This document shows positions 21,652-32,984 of a DNA stretch of 64,000 bases, piece by piece. The DNA comes from Ichthyophis bannanicus (Eukaryota; Chordata; Amphibia; Gymnophiona; Ichthyophiidae): the NCBI GenBank assembly GCA_033557465.1, contig CM066039.1, positions 49,753,788 through 49,817,787 on the forward strand. Direction: 5' to 3'. Every line of letters starts with the position of its first letter. Position 1 is the stretch's first letter. The position numbers were made by a program, and so were the translations under genes. The notes beneath the pieces were generated by a model. The model searched no databases. It had not been told where the DNA came from and saw only the letters and a list, made by a program, of their open reading frames with translations.

Positions 21652-23354
21652 TCCTAGAGCAGCGGCCAACAGGGGCACAAACACCTACACCCACAGGCTC
21701 CACTATCCAAAGCCTCATGGAGAGTCAGGCTGTTGGGCCCTGCGCGGAGCAGCATCTCCCAATACTGGCACCTGCATACCTTAGCAATGCCGTCCTAAAC
21801 TTGGGAACACGTTCCACATATATCAAAAGGTTGGTATGATTAATGTCAGCTAACAAATCCTAAATTAAACACGATTTGTTGATAGAGATTCATCATAGCA
21901 ACCTTTCTGATATCTGTGGAGTGTGTTTCAGTTATTGCTTCTGACAGTGTTTACCACCCCGGGGAGTGACCCCAACAGTATTGTGCACCATAGCAATGCC
22001 TGCACTGTGCCCAGGACTGGTGTGGTGGCCAGGGCTGCCACAAACCTCTATATTTGCACAATGCTGGCATAGGTGTGGGAGTGTGTGTATGTCTATCTAG
22101 TGTGTTGTGGCTGCCTACACCTTACTGAGCCCACACTGCTTGCACTGTTGCCAGTTTTAGCCTGCCAATGTGCATAATGAGGAGCAAGGTTCTGTGGGTA
22201 TGGCCCAGACAGGGTGGCGTGGGCAGGATGCATCTGCACAGGGTATAGGGCAATGGCTGGGACATTGTAGTGCCTGACCACCACCTGCAAGGACAGGGTG
22301 GCCACAGCATGTCATACTGGGAGGTCATTCTCACCCTGACTGAGCACTGAATATGGCATGGTTAGGTTCCCCCATAGTGCTATGCAGTATTTCTCTCAAG
22401 TGATGTTTATGGACTCTCTTTTCTGGGGCCCAATCACTGACATACTTGCTTGGTGCTCACATCCCATTTTTGGATGCGCACAGTTCCTCCAGGAACATGC
22501 ACTAGCTAGCAGACTGTCTGCAGTTAGCATGTGTATGGCTGGAGCACCTTGCAGGGTGCAGTGGGTGGAGACTGACTGTGCCCTCTGCTGGTGAATGTCA
22601 GATAGGGGTGGGGGGGGGGCAGCTGAGCTTCTCCAGTGTTCTGCCTGTCTGGCATTGCCTTATGAGATGTGTACAGATCTGCATCGACTGCCCTGTATGG
22701 TGCCTGTTCCCCAGCAGGACTGGGGTTGATGGTCCTCTCTACTGCCACCATTGCAGAGATGTATAATGTGGATCTGTTGGTGAGAGATCCTGTCCCCCCC
22801 ACCCTGAACCACAGAGGGTGGGTTGGGTGGTGCTACATAATCTGCTTTTGGGTCCAAACACCCCCCTTCACCTATAACATGTGACCATGGCACCCACACA
22901 GGATTATGCACTATTCTGGGTGCATCATAGTCCACAAGGACTAGACATGACTGGGAAATAGAGATGGACACAGGTGCATCCAAGGTGTGTCTGCAAGAAC
23001 TACCTATCACACACTGGTACTGATAGGGACCTGCAGCATAGTCTGTCTCAGCCAAGCCAGTTGCTGCGGACCTGGTGCTGGGTGCCCCACCTCATCCTCA
23101 GGGTGAGCACAAGACCCGCACAATGTCACGGTCTGTAGCTACTCTGTGTCAGTAACACACACAGTCAGTTCCCCCTACCAGGCCTAGGTGCTGTGGGGGT
23201 GCATACCCCATTATGTGATCAGCTGTAGACTGCTGATCTACCTGTGCAGTGCATCATGGGTACACAAGTGGGTTTACCCTATCCTGGTAACCAAAGCAGA
23301 CCGTTTGTGTGGTGACCTGCAGTCTTTCTGTAGCCAGCCAGCAGTGTGGTAGCA

Positions 23355-23785
23355 GCTATAGAGATGTAGCCTACTGGTTACTTCAATGACTGTGGCGGCA
23401 GAGGTCATGGGTTTGATCCCACAGTGGTGTTGTTTAGGAATGCTGTCTGAGGCTTTTCCTTTTCATTTCAATCAGTGCTGCCAGCAGAAACACCCTCACA
23501 GTGCTGTAGTCTAAGGTGCCTCATAGGCACTCTATACAGCACCCTATAGGGCACATTATAGGGTGCCTTGGCAGACAGGGCACTTTATAATGTGACCTTT
23601 GGGGCGCCTTATGAGGCACCTTAGGTTACGGCACTGTGCGGGTGTTTTTGCTGGCAGCACTGATTTAAATTAAAAGCAAATGCCTCAGACAGCCTGTTTA
23701 GATTACACCACTGCAGGATCAAACCCATGACCTCTGCCTCCACAGTCATAGCAATAACCAGTGGGCTACATCGTTATAGCTTCTA
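23355..23785. repeat. Inverted-repeat cassette with tRNA-like arms (copy B)
   Basis: Left arm has TAGCCTACTGG (23367-23377) and GGTTTGATCCC (23410-23420). The right arm carries the same module inverted (CAGGATCAAACCCATGACC at about 23713, CCAGTGGGCTACA at about 23758). Between them are paired segments (AGTGCTGCCAGCAGAAACACC against GTTTTTGCTGGCAGCACT) and a core dense in GGTGCC/GGCACC and TATAGGG repeats (about 23510-23635). Transcribed RNA would form one long hairpin with pol III-like boxes at the base of each arm. Function unknown. Confidence 0.7.
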
Positions 23786-23965
23786 ACATTGCGCTGGCAT
23801 GTCCTTAGGGTTAATACGCGTTAACGTGCCACGGCTTCCACTATCACGCGATACAGATTCTTGCTACCTTAGGACTGGAATGCCCACTCCTTATATGGCA
23901 TTCTTCACATTATTGCTGCAACTAGCGCCGGTAACATTAAGACAGTTTAGTAAACATATCCCTTA

Positions 23966-24424
23966 GAGGCCCTTTTACTAAAGGGTGCAAGTTGTCAGCG
24001 TGGATCTGGTGCATGTTGGACAGCTAGTGCGTGGCCATGATGGTTAACACAGATGGATTTTGGTGCTAACTATCCATGGCGCATTAGGGTTGCAAGTGGG
24101 AAGGTTAGGAGCACAGTGTGGATGGGGTGAGCACCGCACAGGCAGTGCACCCACATTACCTGCACAGCAGGCATGTACTGCATGTATACTCACCGCCATC
24201 TCCAAACTTTTCAGTGCGCCTATGTTATTGTCGTGCCATAGTAGGGCTGCATGCACCACAATAACTGCCGGGAACATGCTTTCTATGCGACTGGCAAGTA
24301 ACATTGTTGTGCTGCCCTTACGTGCCCCTTATTGTTTTATGTTTTAAAGGTAAAGTAGTGTGCTTTTAATCCTTTAGAGCAGTGCTTCTCAACCCAATCC
24401 TGGAGCGGGAATAGACATGGACAG
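23966..24424. other. Unassigned, with a hAT MITE end fragment
   Basis: The only recognisable piece is TTTAGAGCAGTGCTTCTCAA at 24374-24393, followed by CCCAATCCTGG, the left end of a hAT MITE without its partner. The rest has no assignment. Confidence 0.4.
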
Positions 24425-24665
24425 TCCCACTAGTGGGTGGGGACATATTTGCCATTTCTGAAATTAGGAGTGCACATCCAGCTTGCCCAGAACACCCTTG
24501 GTCACGCCTCCATCACACCGCTTTGCGACTTGGATGTCCTCACACTGGAGACATCTAAAGAACTGGCTTCTAAACTAGCTCTGGTGAACTTGCTATGATT
24601 TGAATATCTATATGTCTATTTTTAGACGTCCAAAACACAAATAGGACTTCTAATATAACCCCCAC
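24425..24665. repeat. Repeat with GGATGTCC/AGACGTCC motifs, copy 1
   Basis: Contains GACTTGGATGTCCTC, GGAGACATCTAAAG and TTTTTAGACGTCCAAAAC. Related motifs fill 59150-59730. It is probably a MITE-like interspersed repeat; ends are unclear. Confidence 0.4.
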
Positions 24666-24832
24666 AATGAAGATAATTTCCAATAATTTATCCAGGTAAA
24701 TGCTGAAAACTTATCACCCTACCTGAAGGTAAAAACGCATATTAAAACTTCTTTTTTGTGTTTGTATAGCTGTCAGGACTTATTGTTTCACATTAAATTC
24801 AGCTCCTTTTTGCCACCCTCAGAAATTGCCAC

Positions 24833-26510
24833 CTGTGCGAGGTGTATGTCCCATCACAGGGGAAATGCCTAGTGCTATGGGTCATGAGAAGGAGAGCACG
24901 CACAGATTCCCAGAATCATCGCCAACCCCAAGGTCCCAGTGGTTGAGTTTCTGACCCCTGGAATGGGGGGGGGGGGCAGGAAGAGGGGAAGCCCCTTAGA
25001 AACAGGACGAGGAGGTAGTCTACCCATAGACTCTCAAGCTTTGGAGACTACAAGGAGTGCGTTCCCCAGCCTCTCCTAACGATGCCAAGGGGACTGGGAT
25101 GAAGAGGTAAAGGCCAGGAGAGTACTAGTTGTAGAAAGGAAGACCATGTGGAGGAATTACGATGGCAGGAGATGACTCCGGGATACTAGTTCCAGGCCAG
25201 AGGGGCATCGTGGTGATGACATATAGTGTGAGAAGTGGGATCATGAAACTGCCTGTAACTGGAAGGTGACCAACTGCAGGAGCACGACGGCTTGGATCCA
25301 CAAACAGACTGGCAGTGAAATGAGTGGTAGACACATTGAAGTATTATATTATAGGTCACCATTTCACCCTAATAACAGATCATGCGGCTTAAAGTGGCTC
25401 AGTTCTATGACGAGCAATAATGCTCGGTTAATGCATTGGTATTTGTCCCTGCAGACATATGATTTTTCAGTGGAGCATAAGGCAGGGAAACAACATATAA
25501 ATGCCAATTACCTGTCCCGAAAGGAGGGTGACCTATCTAAAGCATCGCCAAGGAAAGGGACCCAGAGGGTGGAGATATGTGATGGGGTATATGTCCTGTC
25601 ACAGAGGAAATCACTAGTGCTACAGGTCAGGAGAAGGAGAGCACATACAAAGTTCCCAGAATCGTCCCCAAGCCGTGTTAGTGGGAGAGTTTCCAACCCC
25701 TGGGATGGGTGTGGAAAGGAAGAAGGGAAACCTCTTGGAAATAGGATGAGAGGTTACAGTATTTGGGTCCCTAAAAATAACTTATACATGACTGGCAGTA
25801 TAAGGGTGAACTTCTGCCTCTAGCATGGACCTAAAGATGGATCTTCTTCCAGAGGACGCTGGTGAAATGGAGTGAGAACAGGAAGACCCAAGTCTGGGGA
25901 AAGACTCAATATCTGAAACCCTCATGGATATCTCTGTGACCAATACCAGGTAAGGCCTCCCAAAGGGTAGAAGTGGCTTAACTGCTACGTGGGAGGAGGA
26001 AGGCAGACCAGGCAACTGGAGACCTGAGTCAATTATCTGGAGGAACTTGGAAATGTTAAAGACTATGGAAGCTGGAGACTGTGCTTAAGGTGCTTTGGAG
26101 AGAGCCAAGAGTTCGTGAAGCATGGTAGCGAAGAGGTACAACCTCATTTGCATAAAGCAATTGGGCTACTATAAGGGGGGATTTTCCCTGGACTTGGAGG
26201 AAACAAGGAAGTCACAGACTATGGTTCCGGGAGAAAAGTGATAGAACATTTTGTTGAGCAGTATTGAGGCAATAGAACTATTAGTTTGTTTTTTCACCCT
26301 GAGTGTAAAGGGAAGACTACCCATAGACTTGCAAGCTTTGAAGACCTCAAAAAGGGAGTTTCCTTGCTTTTCATGGTGATGTAAAATTAGTATGGAGATG
26401 TCATAACCATACACAAAATGACTCTGGGTACCTGTTCTAAACCAGAGAGTTATTATAGTAACTAAACACAACAGTTTACACAAAATCCTACTTTACATAG
26501 AAATTAAGTC
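24833..26510 (+). mobile_element. Ty3/gypsy retrotransposon remnant
   Basis: Two related LTR-like blocks begin TGTGCGAGGTGTATG (24834) and TGTGATGGGGTATATG (25578) and share about 150 bases. A second shared part (TCTACCCATAGACTC at 25018 and ACTACCCATAGACTT at 26314) shows the first block lacks several hundred bases. Between them lie only about 340 bases including the RNase H end. The element is internally deleted and unequal at its ends. Confidence 0.7.
25300..25575 (+). pseudogene. Ty3/gypsy RNase H C-terminal fragment
   Basis: After a frameshift at about 25375 the frame reads LKWLSSMTSNNARLMHWYLS, then LQTYDFSVEHKAGKQH and INANYLSRKEG. This is the classic end of the gypsy RT-RNase H region, where TDH.aLkWL, NaRl.RW and HraGk.h.nAD.LSR are conserved. 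The usual AD before LSR is NY here. RNase H removes RNA from the RNA/DNA hybrid in reverse transcription. Upstream in another frame the TDHAA residues are visible. RT proper and integrase are missing, so it is a relic. Confidence 0.8.
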
Positions 26511-27429
26511 AATCCTGCACATTTATACTTAGAGGTATGCTTACTAAACTGCAGTAATGTCACTCACATTAGGTTCTGCGGTAAAGGTACAGATGCCCAT
26601 ATAAAGGCATGGGCAGTGTATCATTACAGCAAGCCATATCAGCTAACGCATGTTATAAGACATCCTACAAGGCACCTTATAAGGCCTTGTTAGGTGCCTC
26701 ATAAGGCACTTTGTAAGGTGCCCTATACAGTAGGGCTCCTTAGGCTAAGCGCCGTATTAGGCACCCCTGACAAGGCACCCTGGGTTACGGAATCATAGGT
26801 TAAGGTGCCTAACAAGGTTATGGTGCCCTAGGTTAGTGTGGCCTAAGGGCTGCAAGGTGCTTCAGAATGACATGCATGACCTGTGAGGAACAGAGACAGA
26901 TGTAGCCCTAACACTAGATAGAGCACTCAGGAAAGGCAATGAACAGGTGAGTGAAGGAGGGAGAGCTGGGAGCCGCTGGACCTGTCATATCTGTGGGCAT
27001 CCCATGTGGCTGCCAGTACTGATGACAAACATGGTGAGGGCAACTGTACCACAGCACAGGGTGTTGGCAATGTAAAGTACTGGAAAGACAGTTGGTGGCA
27101 GACGATGGGAATACGTGTCCCCCAGTGGAGGCGGAGGTGGCAGGATAGTTACAATGATGGGTGGACAGAAGAGTGGTGTTGCCATGCAGATCAGGCACAG
27201 GCGAGGCAAGCATGACGAGGTGCAATGCAGGAAAGGGTAGCAGTGCAGGACATGGGGTGGCAGCCTGCACAGGCAGACAGGACTCTACACAGCTGACAGA
27301 TGCAGATAGACAGACTAAGGGAATGTTGGCAATTGTGGCAAGGATATTATGGACTAGCAGCACAAGTCTGAAAAAATATGGCTGTTACAGACATACACAA
27401 TATTCAAGTAGGACAGGCATGAGAGGAGA

Positions 27430-27495
27430 GAACAATGAGGAATTGAACCCACAAACACTGCCAAGAATGGCATTGTATTAACTAGTAGGCTATAA
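27430..27495 (-). other. tRNA-like module in copy C
   Basis: On the minus strand TAGCCTACTAG is followed by GGTTCAATTCC, a perfect B box consensus. Spacing is about 40 bases. Confidence 0.5.
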
Positions 27496-27689
27496 TAGAC
27501 AACATTTTGGTGGTGGTGAGAAGCGAGGAGGATTCTGACAAATTCCATCTATGTGTAGAAGCAGGCAATCCGCAAGTGTGCGGAGTTCTCTTTGTATTTT
27601 TCATAGACAATCTAATCATATTGTATGTAGACCAGATTCCTCTGGTGTTTCAACAAGATCAGGAGTACGCCCGTGTTATACGGGAAGTT

Positions 27690-27800
27690 ACAGCGTGAGC
27701 CGTAAACCCCTGAAGAAGTGTAATACGAAACACGGCCAGTGTCGGGTTGGCACGCTTGATCCGTGGAATAATAAAGGCTTAATCATCTGCCACGTCTCCT
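27690..27800 (+). mobile_element. PLE terminal-repeat fragment
   Basis: CCCCTGAAGAAGTGTAATAC, then GAAACACGGCCAGTGTCGGG and GGAATAATAAAGGCTT. This layout (GAAGAAGT...CGAAACACGG..GTCGGG) is what I associate with the non-coding ends of vertebrate PLEs. It is recognised from memory, without alignment. Confidence 0.45.
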
Positions 27801-29224
27801 GACTGTTTCCTGATCACAGTGCTGACATTGCTAAACTGCAGGAGGTAGTAGTAGTGCTCTGGTTATAACTGCAGCTCAATGCTGGGGCCAACAGCCTGAC
27901 TCTCCGTGCATCTTTGGATTGTGGAGCCTGTGTGAGTGGGTGTTTGTACCCCTGTTCGCCGCTGCTTTGGGCTTTGCACATGTTGCTGTTGTATCTGCAT
28001 TGTAGGGTAAAACATAGGGACATGCTCTGCAGGAACCACAGCTGGGGCTTGAACCTGTGATCCTCTGTTTCTGGAGACACTGGCTGGGTGTACTGCACCA
28101 CACATGCATGGTGGTCCCTGCAGCTACCTGTACGTTTCCTCAGCAAGACCTTTTATGTTGTACTGCACACCACATACTGGTACAGAGCATGGCCTAGGTC
28201 AACTTCAGGCAGGTGCCACTGCCCCCTCCAGCATGGGCACACACCCCTCTGCCATGCTGACATGACTATATGCTGTCGGTGCTGGTAGTGCGTGGTCCCA
28301 GGCCATCCACTGTTTGGGTAGGTGGTCGCCTAGGGAGCGGGGTCTGGGGCAGGGGGCATACATGAGCATCCTCACATCCCCCCCATCACCGCCTACCAAT
28401 AGTCTGTCCCTTCTGCTTGGGGGAGGTTTGGCTGTGGGATGTCAGGTCAGTGCCCTGGCAACTGTTAGCTCGGGTGGACCAGGTAGATGTAGGTGGATTG
28501 TGTTTGGCCTTTGTCAGCTGCTGTCATGCTGATTTCCGGTTTCTATGTTCCTATGTGCCACCTAGGCGCCCGCCTAGTCCACCCTTTACCCCAGCTGCCC
28601 CCGCTACATGTCCTGCCTGCAGCCCCCTATGCCTCACTTGCAACATCGCCATAGTGGCCTTTCATACTTGGGCACTATGCTGTTGCTGGAAATGGTAGTG
28701 ACCAGAGTAATTTTTGTTGCTGGAAATGGAGCACTACTATCACGTTTCTTGGGCTCCCTGCCTATGCTGTACAGTGCTGACATTGAAATGGTTTCTCTCT
28801 CCTGCAAATGTGCATCTAATGGCAGGTTTTCATTCGCGGTAGGATTCAGCCCTTCAGTTCAGTGCGTTAGTGTGCAGGGAGCCTCTCCTCGCCCACTCCT
28901 CGCCCATTGACCCCTTTCCCCTGCCCTCTCTCCACCCTCTGCGGTGTTTACTGCGGCCGGGAATGTTAACGCTCGTTAGGTAACGTTAACGCGCGTTAAC
29001 ATTACATACCGCGCGTTAACATTACCTAACGATCGTTCACGTTACCTAACGCACGGTCTGTAATGTTACCGCAGTTTAGTAAACATGCCCCTTAGTGTGT
29101 GTATGTGCCAGAAAGAATAGATCCACATGCATGCATTTTAGAAAGTATGTGCTTAAGTGCTAGTCTGGCTGCCTGTCCTCCTGTTCTCCACCCTGGGAAC
29201 ACCTATGTGTGTGTTGTATAATAT

Positions 29225-29768
29225 TATGCACTATGGGGTTTATTCTATACTGCATCTCCACAATTCCACCCCTGTTCTGTCCCCGGCAAAAGCCTCCCTG
29301 TACAAAAAAGCTTAGACAGGTGTATTACAGAGGCAGAGTGAGGGAAGGTAGTGGGCGCTCCGTGGCACCAGATGTATAAGGCCTATTCTGAAGTTGGGGC
29401 CCTGTACATCTGGGGCCTTGGATCTAGATAGGGGACTTATTCCACCTTGGAGGTAGACTAAGTTCCCCTGGACGTTGGGGAATGGCAGAGAGGTGAGGGG
29501 GTGCAGGGGGTTCCCTACAGCCTGATCCTGGCCATGGAAAGCCAGATCGGAGGTCGGGCTGCGGGGAACGAATATTGTGGTCGGCGGTCGGGGATCATGG
29601 CTCCTGAATGGTGGTATGGCAACAGGACGCCATGGCACCATGGCTCCATTCAGGAGCCTGACTGAGTTAGCTGGGCAGGGGTTTGTACATGCAGGTCAAT
29701 CTGAATCAGGTTCCTGCCTCTGTGCGTCCCGATTCTGACGCACAGGAGCCTGGACGCACACATTAGAA
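29225..29768. repeat. GC-rich multi-hairpin repeat, copy 4
   Basis: Contains GGCAACAGGACGCCATGG at 29618-29635, CACCTTGGAGGTAGACTAAG, the GATGTATAAGG / CTGTACATC pair and a GACGCACAG inverted pair near 29730-29755. The same modules occur in copies 1, 2 and 5. Confidence 0.6.
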
Positions 29769-29769
29769 T

Positions 29770-30372
29770 GGATGCTTGGGTGCATACGGAGAGGAATGGC
29801 TAGCAGAAAAAAGGAGGTGATAATGCCCCTGTATAAGTCTTTGGTGCGACCTCATTTGGAGTATAGTGTGCAATTCTGGAGACCGCACCTTCAAAAGGAT
29901 GTGAACAGGATGGAGTCGAAGCAGAGGGTGGCTACTAAAATGATTAGTGGTCTTCATTATAAAGCATATGAGGACAGACTGAAGGATCTTAATATGTACA
30001 CCTTAGAGGAAAGGCGAGATAGAGGTGATATGATTGAGATGTTTAAATACCTCCGTGGCATAAATGTTCAGGGAGAGAGCCTCTTTCAATTGAAAGCAAG
30101 TTCTGCTACGAGGGGACATGGGATGAGGGTGAAGGGAGATAGATTCAGGAGTGATATGCGGAAATATTTCTTTACGGAAAGAGTAGTGGATCCGTGGAAT
30201 ATAGTCTCCCAGTGGAGGTGGTAGAGATGAGGACAGTAACTGAATTCAAAAAAGCATGGGACAAACACAGAGGATCTCTAAAGGTAAAAAGGGGACTGTT
30301 GTAGTTGTTATGGAAGGACAGACTAGATAGGCCATGTGGTCTTTTTCTGTCGTCATATTTCTATGTTTCTAT
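29770..30372 (+). pseudogene. CR1-type LINE, C-terminal part of ORF2 and 3' end
   Basis: The frame 29772-30224 reads KKEVIMPLYKSLVRPHLEYS, VQFWRPHLQKDVNRMESKQR, EERRDRGDMIEMFKYLRGI and DMRKYFFTERVVDPWN. This is the region after the RT catalytic core in CR1-group elements. A frameshift at about 30210 moves the end (VTEFKKAWDKHRGSLKV) to another frame. The element closes with GACTAGATAGGCCATGTGGT and an 8-base microsatellite-like tail (TTTCTATGTTTCTATG), the hallmark CR1 3' end. It is 5'-truncated and among the better preserved LINE pieces here. Confidence 0.88.
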
Positions 30373-30457
30373 GCCTCCATGGGCCTGATTTTATAAAAGC
30401 ACACCTATGTAAGAGGCCCAAAAAGATACCTATTTTATAAAGGAAATAGACTCTGTT

Positions 30458-31110
30458 GGGAAATTTGGCTTAGGTCTGCTTATATATTGGCTTTATATGA
30501 CTGCACCCTTACCTGGTGAAACTACACAGCACAGAAGACAAGCATGTGGGTATAAAGGAGTAGATGCGGCCTGCTATGGAGGAGTCTGGGTAACCATGTT
30601 CTGCATAGGAGTATGCAAAATATTGGGCCTAACAAGAAAATACAGGCCCAGCTAAGAATTCAAAGAATTCAAACTAATGAGCACGAGCACTCCTGCCCTG
30701 AAGGTTTCAATTCGTGCCAAGAAGGAAAAACACAGGAAGGGGCAGAGGTTACAGGCCATACATAGATAGGCAGACCTTGATAAGTAGATCCAGATGTATA
30801 AACGTAAAAGGGATCCTCCCCTGGGGAAAAGTGTTACAGGAAGCCTGGGGCCCTGCTAACACCTAAGAATTTATGATGAATTCACTGAAACTAATTTGAA
30901 GCAGACATTTGAGGCAAAGAGAAATGTATATAAACCAACCATTTTAAAGAATCGGGGGCAGTACTTTCTCCCCTTACAGAGAGAAGGTGCTGTCAGTCAT
31001 CTCTAGACAGGCATTTGCTGTTTTACTATCTTATAATCACTTTTGTTATTCTAAATAAAAGTCTTTGTAGCTAAAGCAACTGCTATCTAAGTAATTCGTT
31101 GGTAATTGGT
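30458..31110 (+). mobile_element. Probable solo LTR
   Basis: Begins TGTTGGGAAATTTGGC. It has a TATATAAA box at about 30926 and an AATAAAAG polyadenylation signal at about 31052, about 125 bases apart, the usual U3-R-U5 architecture. No coding regions flank it. The right edge and a target duplication could not be fixed by eye. It could derive from an endogenous retrovirus or another LTR element; family not assigned. Confidence 0.4.
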
Positions 31111-31343
31111 GATATTTGGGGAACTGTTTGTGGAACCAGGCCACAACTCTTATATGCCTAAAAGTAGGCACTTAAAACTCGCCTCTTTAGTGCACAAACA
31201 TTGTTGCACACATTTACATCTGCTCAGAAATAGCAACATATTTCATAAAATACACAAACACATATGTCGAAAAATCTTTATAACTTTACCACCACTTGTC
31301 CGTATGCTTACTTTTTGAGGGTAATTTTAGAAGAAGACACCTA

Positions 31344-31811
31344 GGGCCTGTTTCTCAAAGCCCTAGTTACCCATGTAAAGGCCTTATCTGGGATTTTTGA
31401 AGAGCACCTACATGGATAGTGCCCTTCGAAAACCCCAGATATGTCCCCAACACGCCCAGATGATCTCCACATAGCATCGGGGCCTGTTGGGGGCGTTCTG
31501 GGGTGGAGCGGAGGTGGGCCATGGCGCTACCCATGTAGCAATGATTTTCGATGCTACATGGTTAGCGCTCTGCGCCTTAAATAGAGGCGCTTGAAAACCT
31601 TGCCTATCTTTAAGGTGCAGGGGCTAACTGTGTAGCATCGAAAATCTGTGCTACACGGGTAGCTCCTGTGGCTTCCTAGCTGTTCGGCATGACCCTGATT
31701 TTCAATGCCGGGGCCGCATAAGACCCCGGCACTGAAAATCCAGGTTAGGCGGAAAGGGGCAGGCTATGTGCCGACATGGCGCATAGCACCGTCCTGTTCA
31801 AAATCGGGCCC
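31344..31811. mobile_element. Harbinger-like MITE with CTA duplication
   Basis: Left end GGGCCTGTTTCTCAAAG, right end CAAAATCGGGCCC, flanked by CTA on both sides (31341-31343 and 31812-31814). Internal inverted parts include GATTTTCGATGCTACATGG against GTAGCATCGAAAATC. The 3-bp duplication and GGGCC ends fit PIF/Harbinger MITEs. Non-coding. Confidence 0.7.
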
Positions 31812-31814
31812 CTA

Positions 31815-32984
31815 GTTCATGCCTGAAAGTGGACACCTACTTAGATGTTATTTTATAAAGCATAAGCGATCAAAAATACACATTAATTCAACTTACAGCC
31901 ACTTATACCAGCCCTGGAACTGGTACAAATACCCATGCCTGAATTTCTAAACAATGTGCATAGATTGTAGTATTTTATCATTTGCATGTATAACGTTGCG
32001 CCCTACTTATTTTCTACGCAAAGCCCACCCGTGCTTGACTACAGTGTAAGTAGGTACCATCGTGTTAACGCGCCTGCAGACAGGAGGAGCAGGCAAACAT
32101 GCTCAATTACATGCATAAGTTGCCACTTAAACACTTGGGGTCCCAATATTCAGCAATGGTGGCTAGCTCTTCTAAGGTGGCTAACCGTCACCACTGAACT
32201 CTAGACCTGGATATTCAATGCTGCTTAATATTCTGGTCAGCACGATTAACGCAGTTAGCACATCTGCTAACCTTATTAATTGCTTTGAATATTGAAACCT
32301 TAAATGACTAAAGTGTCTCCAATTTGCGGGTTTTCTTGCCACCTAAATCTAGGCAGCGCTTCATAAAATGATCCTTTAAGTGCATATACCCCCCTGGCAG
32401 TTTTATAATGGCCCACCTGAATGCTTAAAACATTCTTCTACATGTTCAATTTTTCTTAGTGCAGATTCCTAATGGAAAAGAACAACTGCATACGTTTTAA
32501 TCTCCCCTGAAAGAGCTTGGATTTTGTGGTGATACCTGGAGAAGACCTTTTCTCCCAAGATAACAGTGGGGTACTTTTATAATATTTATATGTGCAAAAC
32601 AGCATTTTATACAGACAAACAGCAATGATAGCAATAGCAGGGATGCTTCTGACACATAGCCTGGGCTCCTTTTGCAGTATGGCATGTTTATTAAAATGTG
32701 CTATCCAGTAGCACATGTTTAGCGTGCATTTCAGGCATTGCACTATAAAGTGACAAGAGCTGCTGTGCGAAACATCCAGCGCTATCAGGGTTGTTCACAA
32801 TGGAGTAGGGAATGGTTTGGGTGGAATGGCTGTGTTGGTGGCAAGCTGCGGCTAGCATGGGCATTAATAGCTCACGCTAACCACGCTTCCTGCCCATAGT
32901 ACAGGTGCACTTAACATCACCTCAATGGATGGCGTTACTTGCACCTGTGGACTGGTACTGTAATGCCATGTGGTTACTCTCACC
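31815..32984. other. Unassigned with a GGATATTCA-type repeat piece
   Basis: 32130-32340 carries CCTGGATATTCAATGC and CAATATTCAGCAATGG motifs of the family seen at 10865. Nothing else is recognised. Confidence 0.4.

Larger units (their letters stand above)
20124..23962 (-). mobile_element. TIR element family, copy B (complete)
   Basis: The left end reads GGGGTATGTTTACTAAACCG and continues TCTTAATG; the right end reads CATTAAGACAGTTTAGTAAA and continues CATATCCC. They are inverted repeats of about 28 bases. TTA flanks both sides (20121-20123 and 23963-23965). The left terminal block (20150-20420) is the reverse complement of the right end of copy A. Inside are a tRNA-like module (21243-21305), a hAT MITE (21459-21651) and an inverted-repeat cassette (23355-23785). 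No transposase is encoded in 3.8 kb. I infer a non-autonomous DNA transposon, possibly PIF/Harbinger-like by TSD. Confidence 0.88.
26532..29091 (+). mobile_element. TIR element family, copy C (complete, shortest)
   Basis: Left end GAGGTATGCTTACTAAACTG, right end CAGTTTAGTAAACATGCCCC; flanks TTA on both sides (26529-26531 and 29092-29094). The right terminal block (28780-29091) matches copies A and D. It contains GGCACC-rich core sequence (26640-26830), a tRNA-like module (27430-27495), one arm of a foldback (27493-27545) and a PLE tail (27690-27800). It lacks the hAT MITE of the other copies and keeps what looks like the unoccupied site near 27960. No transposase. Confidence 0.85.

Noticed and set aside
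20124..23962. Helitron or LTR explanation for the large repeat family
   Set aside because: Clear terminal inverted repeats and 3-bp duplications exclude Helitrons (no TSD) and LTR elements (direct repeats, 4-6 bp TSD).
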